Positions 63,897 to 64,000 of a DNA stretch of 64,000 nucleotides are shown here, piece after piece. Every line of letters begins with the position of its first letter. Position 1 is the first letter of the stretch. The stretch lies in NCBI GenBank assembly GCA_900168235.1, contig FUZG01000007.1, positions 1 through 64,000 on the forward strand, given 5' to 3'. The stretch is from Lachnospiraceae bacterium. Lineage in GTDB: Bacteria > Bacillota > Clostridia > Lachnospirales > Lachnospiraceae. The notes beneath the pieces were generated by a model, which worked only from the letters and a program-made list of their open reading frames with translations, searched no databases and was not told where the DNA came from. The position numbers were made by a program, and so were the translations under genes.

Positions 63897-64000
63897 AGAT
63901 CTTAGTTACAGGTGCTAATGGCTTTCTCGGACGAAATCTCGTCTGGAACTTAAGAAATGCAGGGTATACGGATATTTACGAATTTACCCGTGAGTCTTCT
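63893..64000 (+). CDS. fnlB: FnlB (CapF/WbjC) UDP-sugar reductase, N-terminal fragment cut by the window end
   Basis: An open frame starts at ATG 63893 inside the ATGA overlap with fnlA and runs to the window edge (36 codons visible). It reads MKILVTGANGFLGRNL, then NAGYTDIYEFTRESS, which matches the N-terminus of CapF/WbjC, the bifunctional epimerase/reductase acting after FnlA. The remainder and fnlC (CapG) are expected just beyond the window. Confidence 0.85.
   Translation, partial: MKILVTGANGFLGRNLVWNLRNAGYTDIYEFTRESS

Noticed and set aside
1-64000. CRISPR arrays, insertion sequences, integrases or phage genes.
   Set aside because: No regularly spaced direct repeats and no transposase, integrase or phage structural frames were recognised.

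Overview
The window looks like a chromosomal segment from a motile Gram-positive member of the Clostridia, most likely Lachnospiraceae of the Butyrivibrio/Roseburia kind. This is inferred from gene content and order. An mbl gene is followed by two FlgG-type genes, as in Bacillus mbl-flhO-flhP. comF is followed by a yvyF-type flagellar-operon gene, and the cdaA-cdaR-glmM block is present. There is a very large secreted multi-GH43 hemicellulase and a CotH protein. Promoters are sigma-A-like and ribosome-binding sites are strong AGGAGG types. The genus cannot be fixed from the sequence alone.

Region 1 (1-7.1 kb) holds tRNA-Gly(GCC), a CotH-family protein, a secreted DNA/RNA endonuclease, an AGCS amino-acid symporter, a homocysteine S-methyltransferase that converges and overlaps with a small alpha/beta-hydrolase, a decayed MocR-type regulator and a stray second copy of the YvyF family. 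Region 2 (7.1-14.2 kb) is one gene: a 2305-residue secreted protein with three GH43 catalytic domains, three LamG domains and Ig-like repeats, presumably acting on arabinoxylan-type polysaccharide outside the cell. Region 3 (14.2-22.7 kb) has a PAS-GGDEF protein, a small unknown gene, an 1799-residue RHS polymorphic toxin with a predicted PD-(D/E)XK nuclease tip and membrane-like tail, and its probable immunity gene.

Region 4 (22.7-41.4 kb) is core genome: uvrB, a GT2 enzyme, uvrA, a candidate structured RNA with its own terminator, mbl-flhO-flhP-flgJ-like, recD2-comF-yvyF, two unknown membrane proteins, cdaA-cdaR-glmM (c-di-AMP and cell-wall precursor synthesis) and an HPr-family gene followed by two tandem imperfect palindromes.

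Region 5 (41.5-64 kb, running off the end) is a cell-surface polysaccharide locus in at least two units. The first makes nucleotide sugars (RmlD, Gmd, Fcl) and carries several glycosyltransferases, a long WbaP-like initiating transferase, one Wzx flippase and two Wzy-like polymerases. The second starts at a near-consensus promoter at 57.1 kb. It has a CapD/PglF dehydratase, a short PglC-like initiating transferase, an ATP-grasp plus HAD pair, a WbuB-like GT4 and the start of the UDP-L-FucNAc pathway (FnlA complete, FnlB cut by the window edge). The two units probably build different repeat units or one complex glycan.

No CRISPR array, insertion sequence, prophage or replication origin was seen. 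The strongest candidates for something undescribed are the RHS toxin tip with its membrane-like tail, the structured RNA between uvrA and mbl, the membrane protein interrupted by a single in-frame TGA, and the antisense arrangement of the methyltransferase and hydrolase genes.
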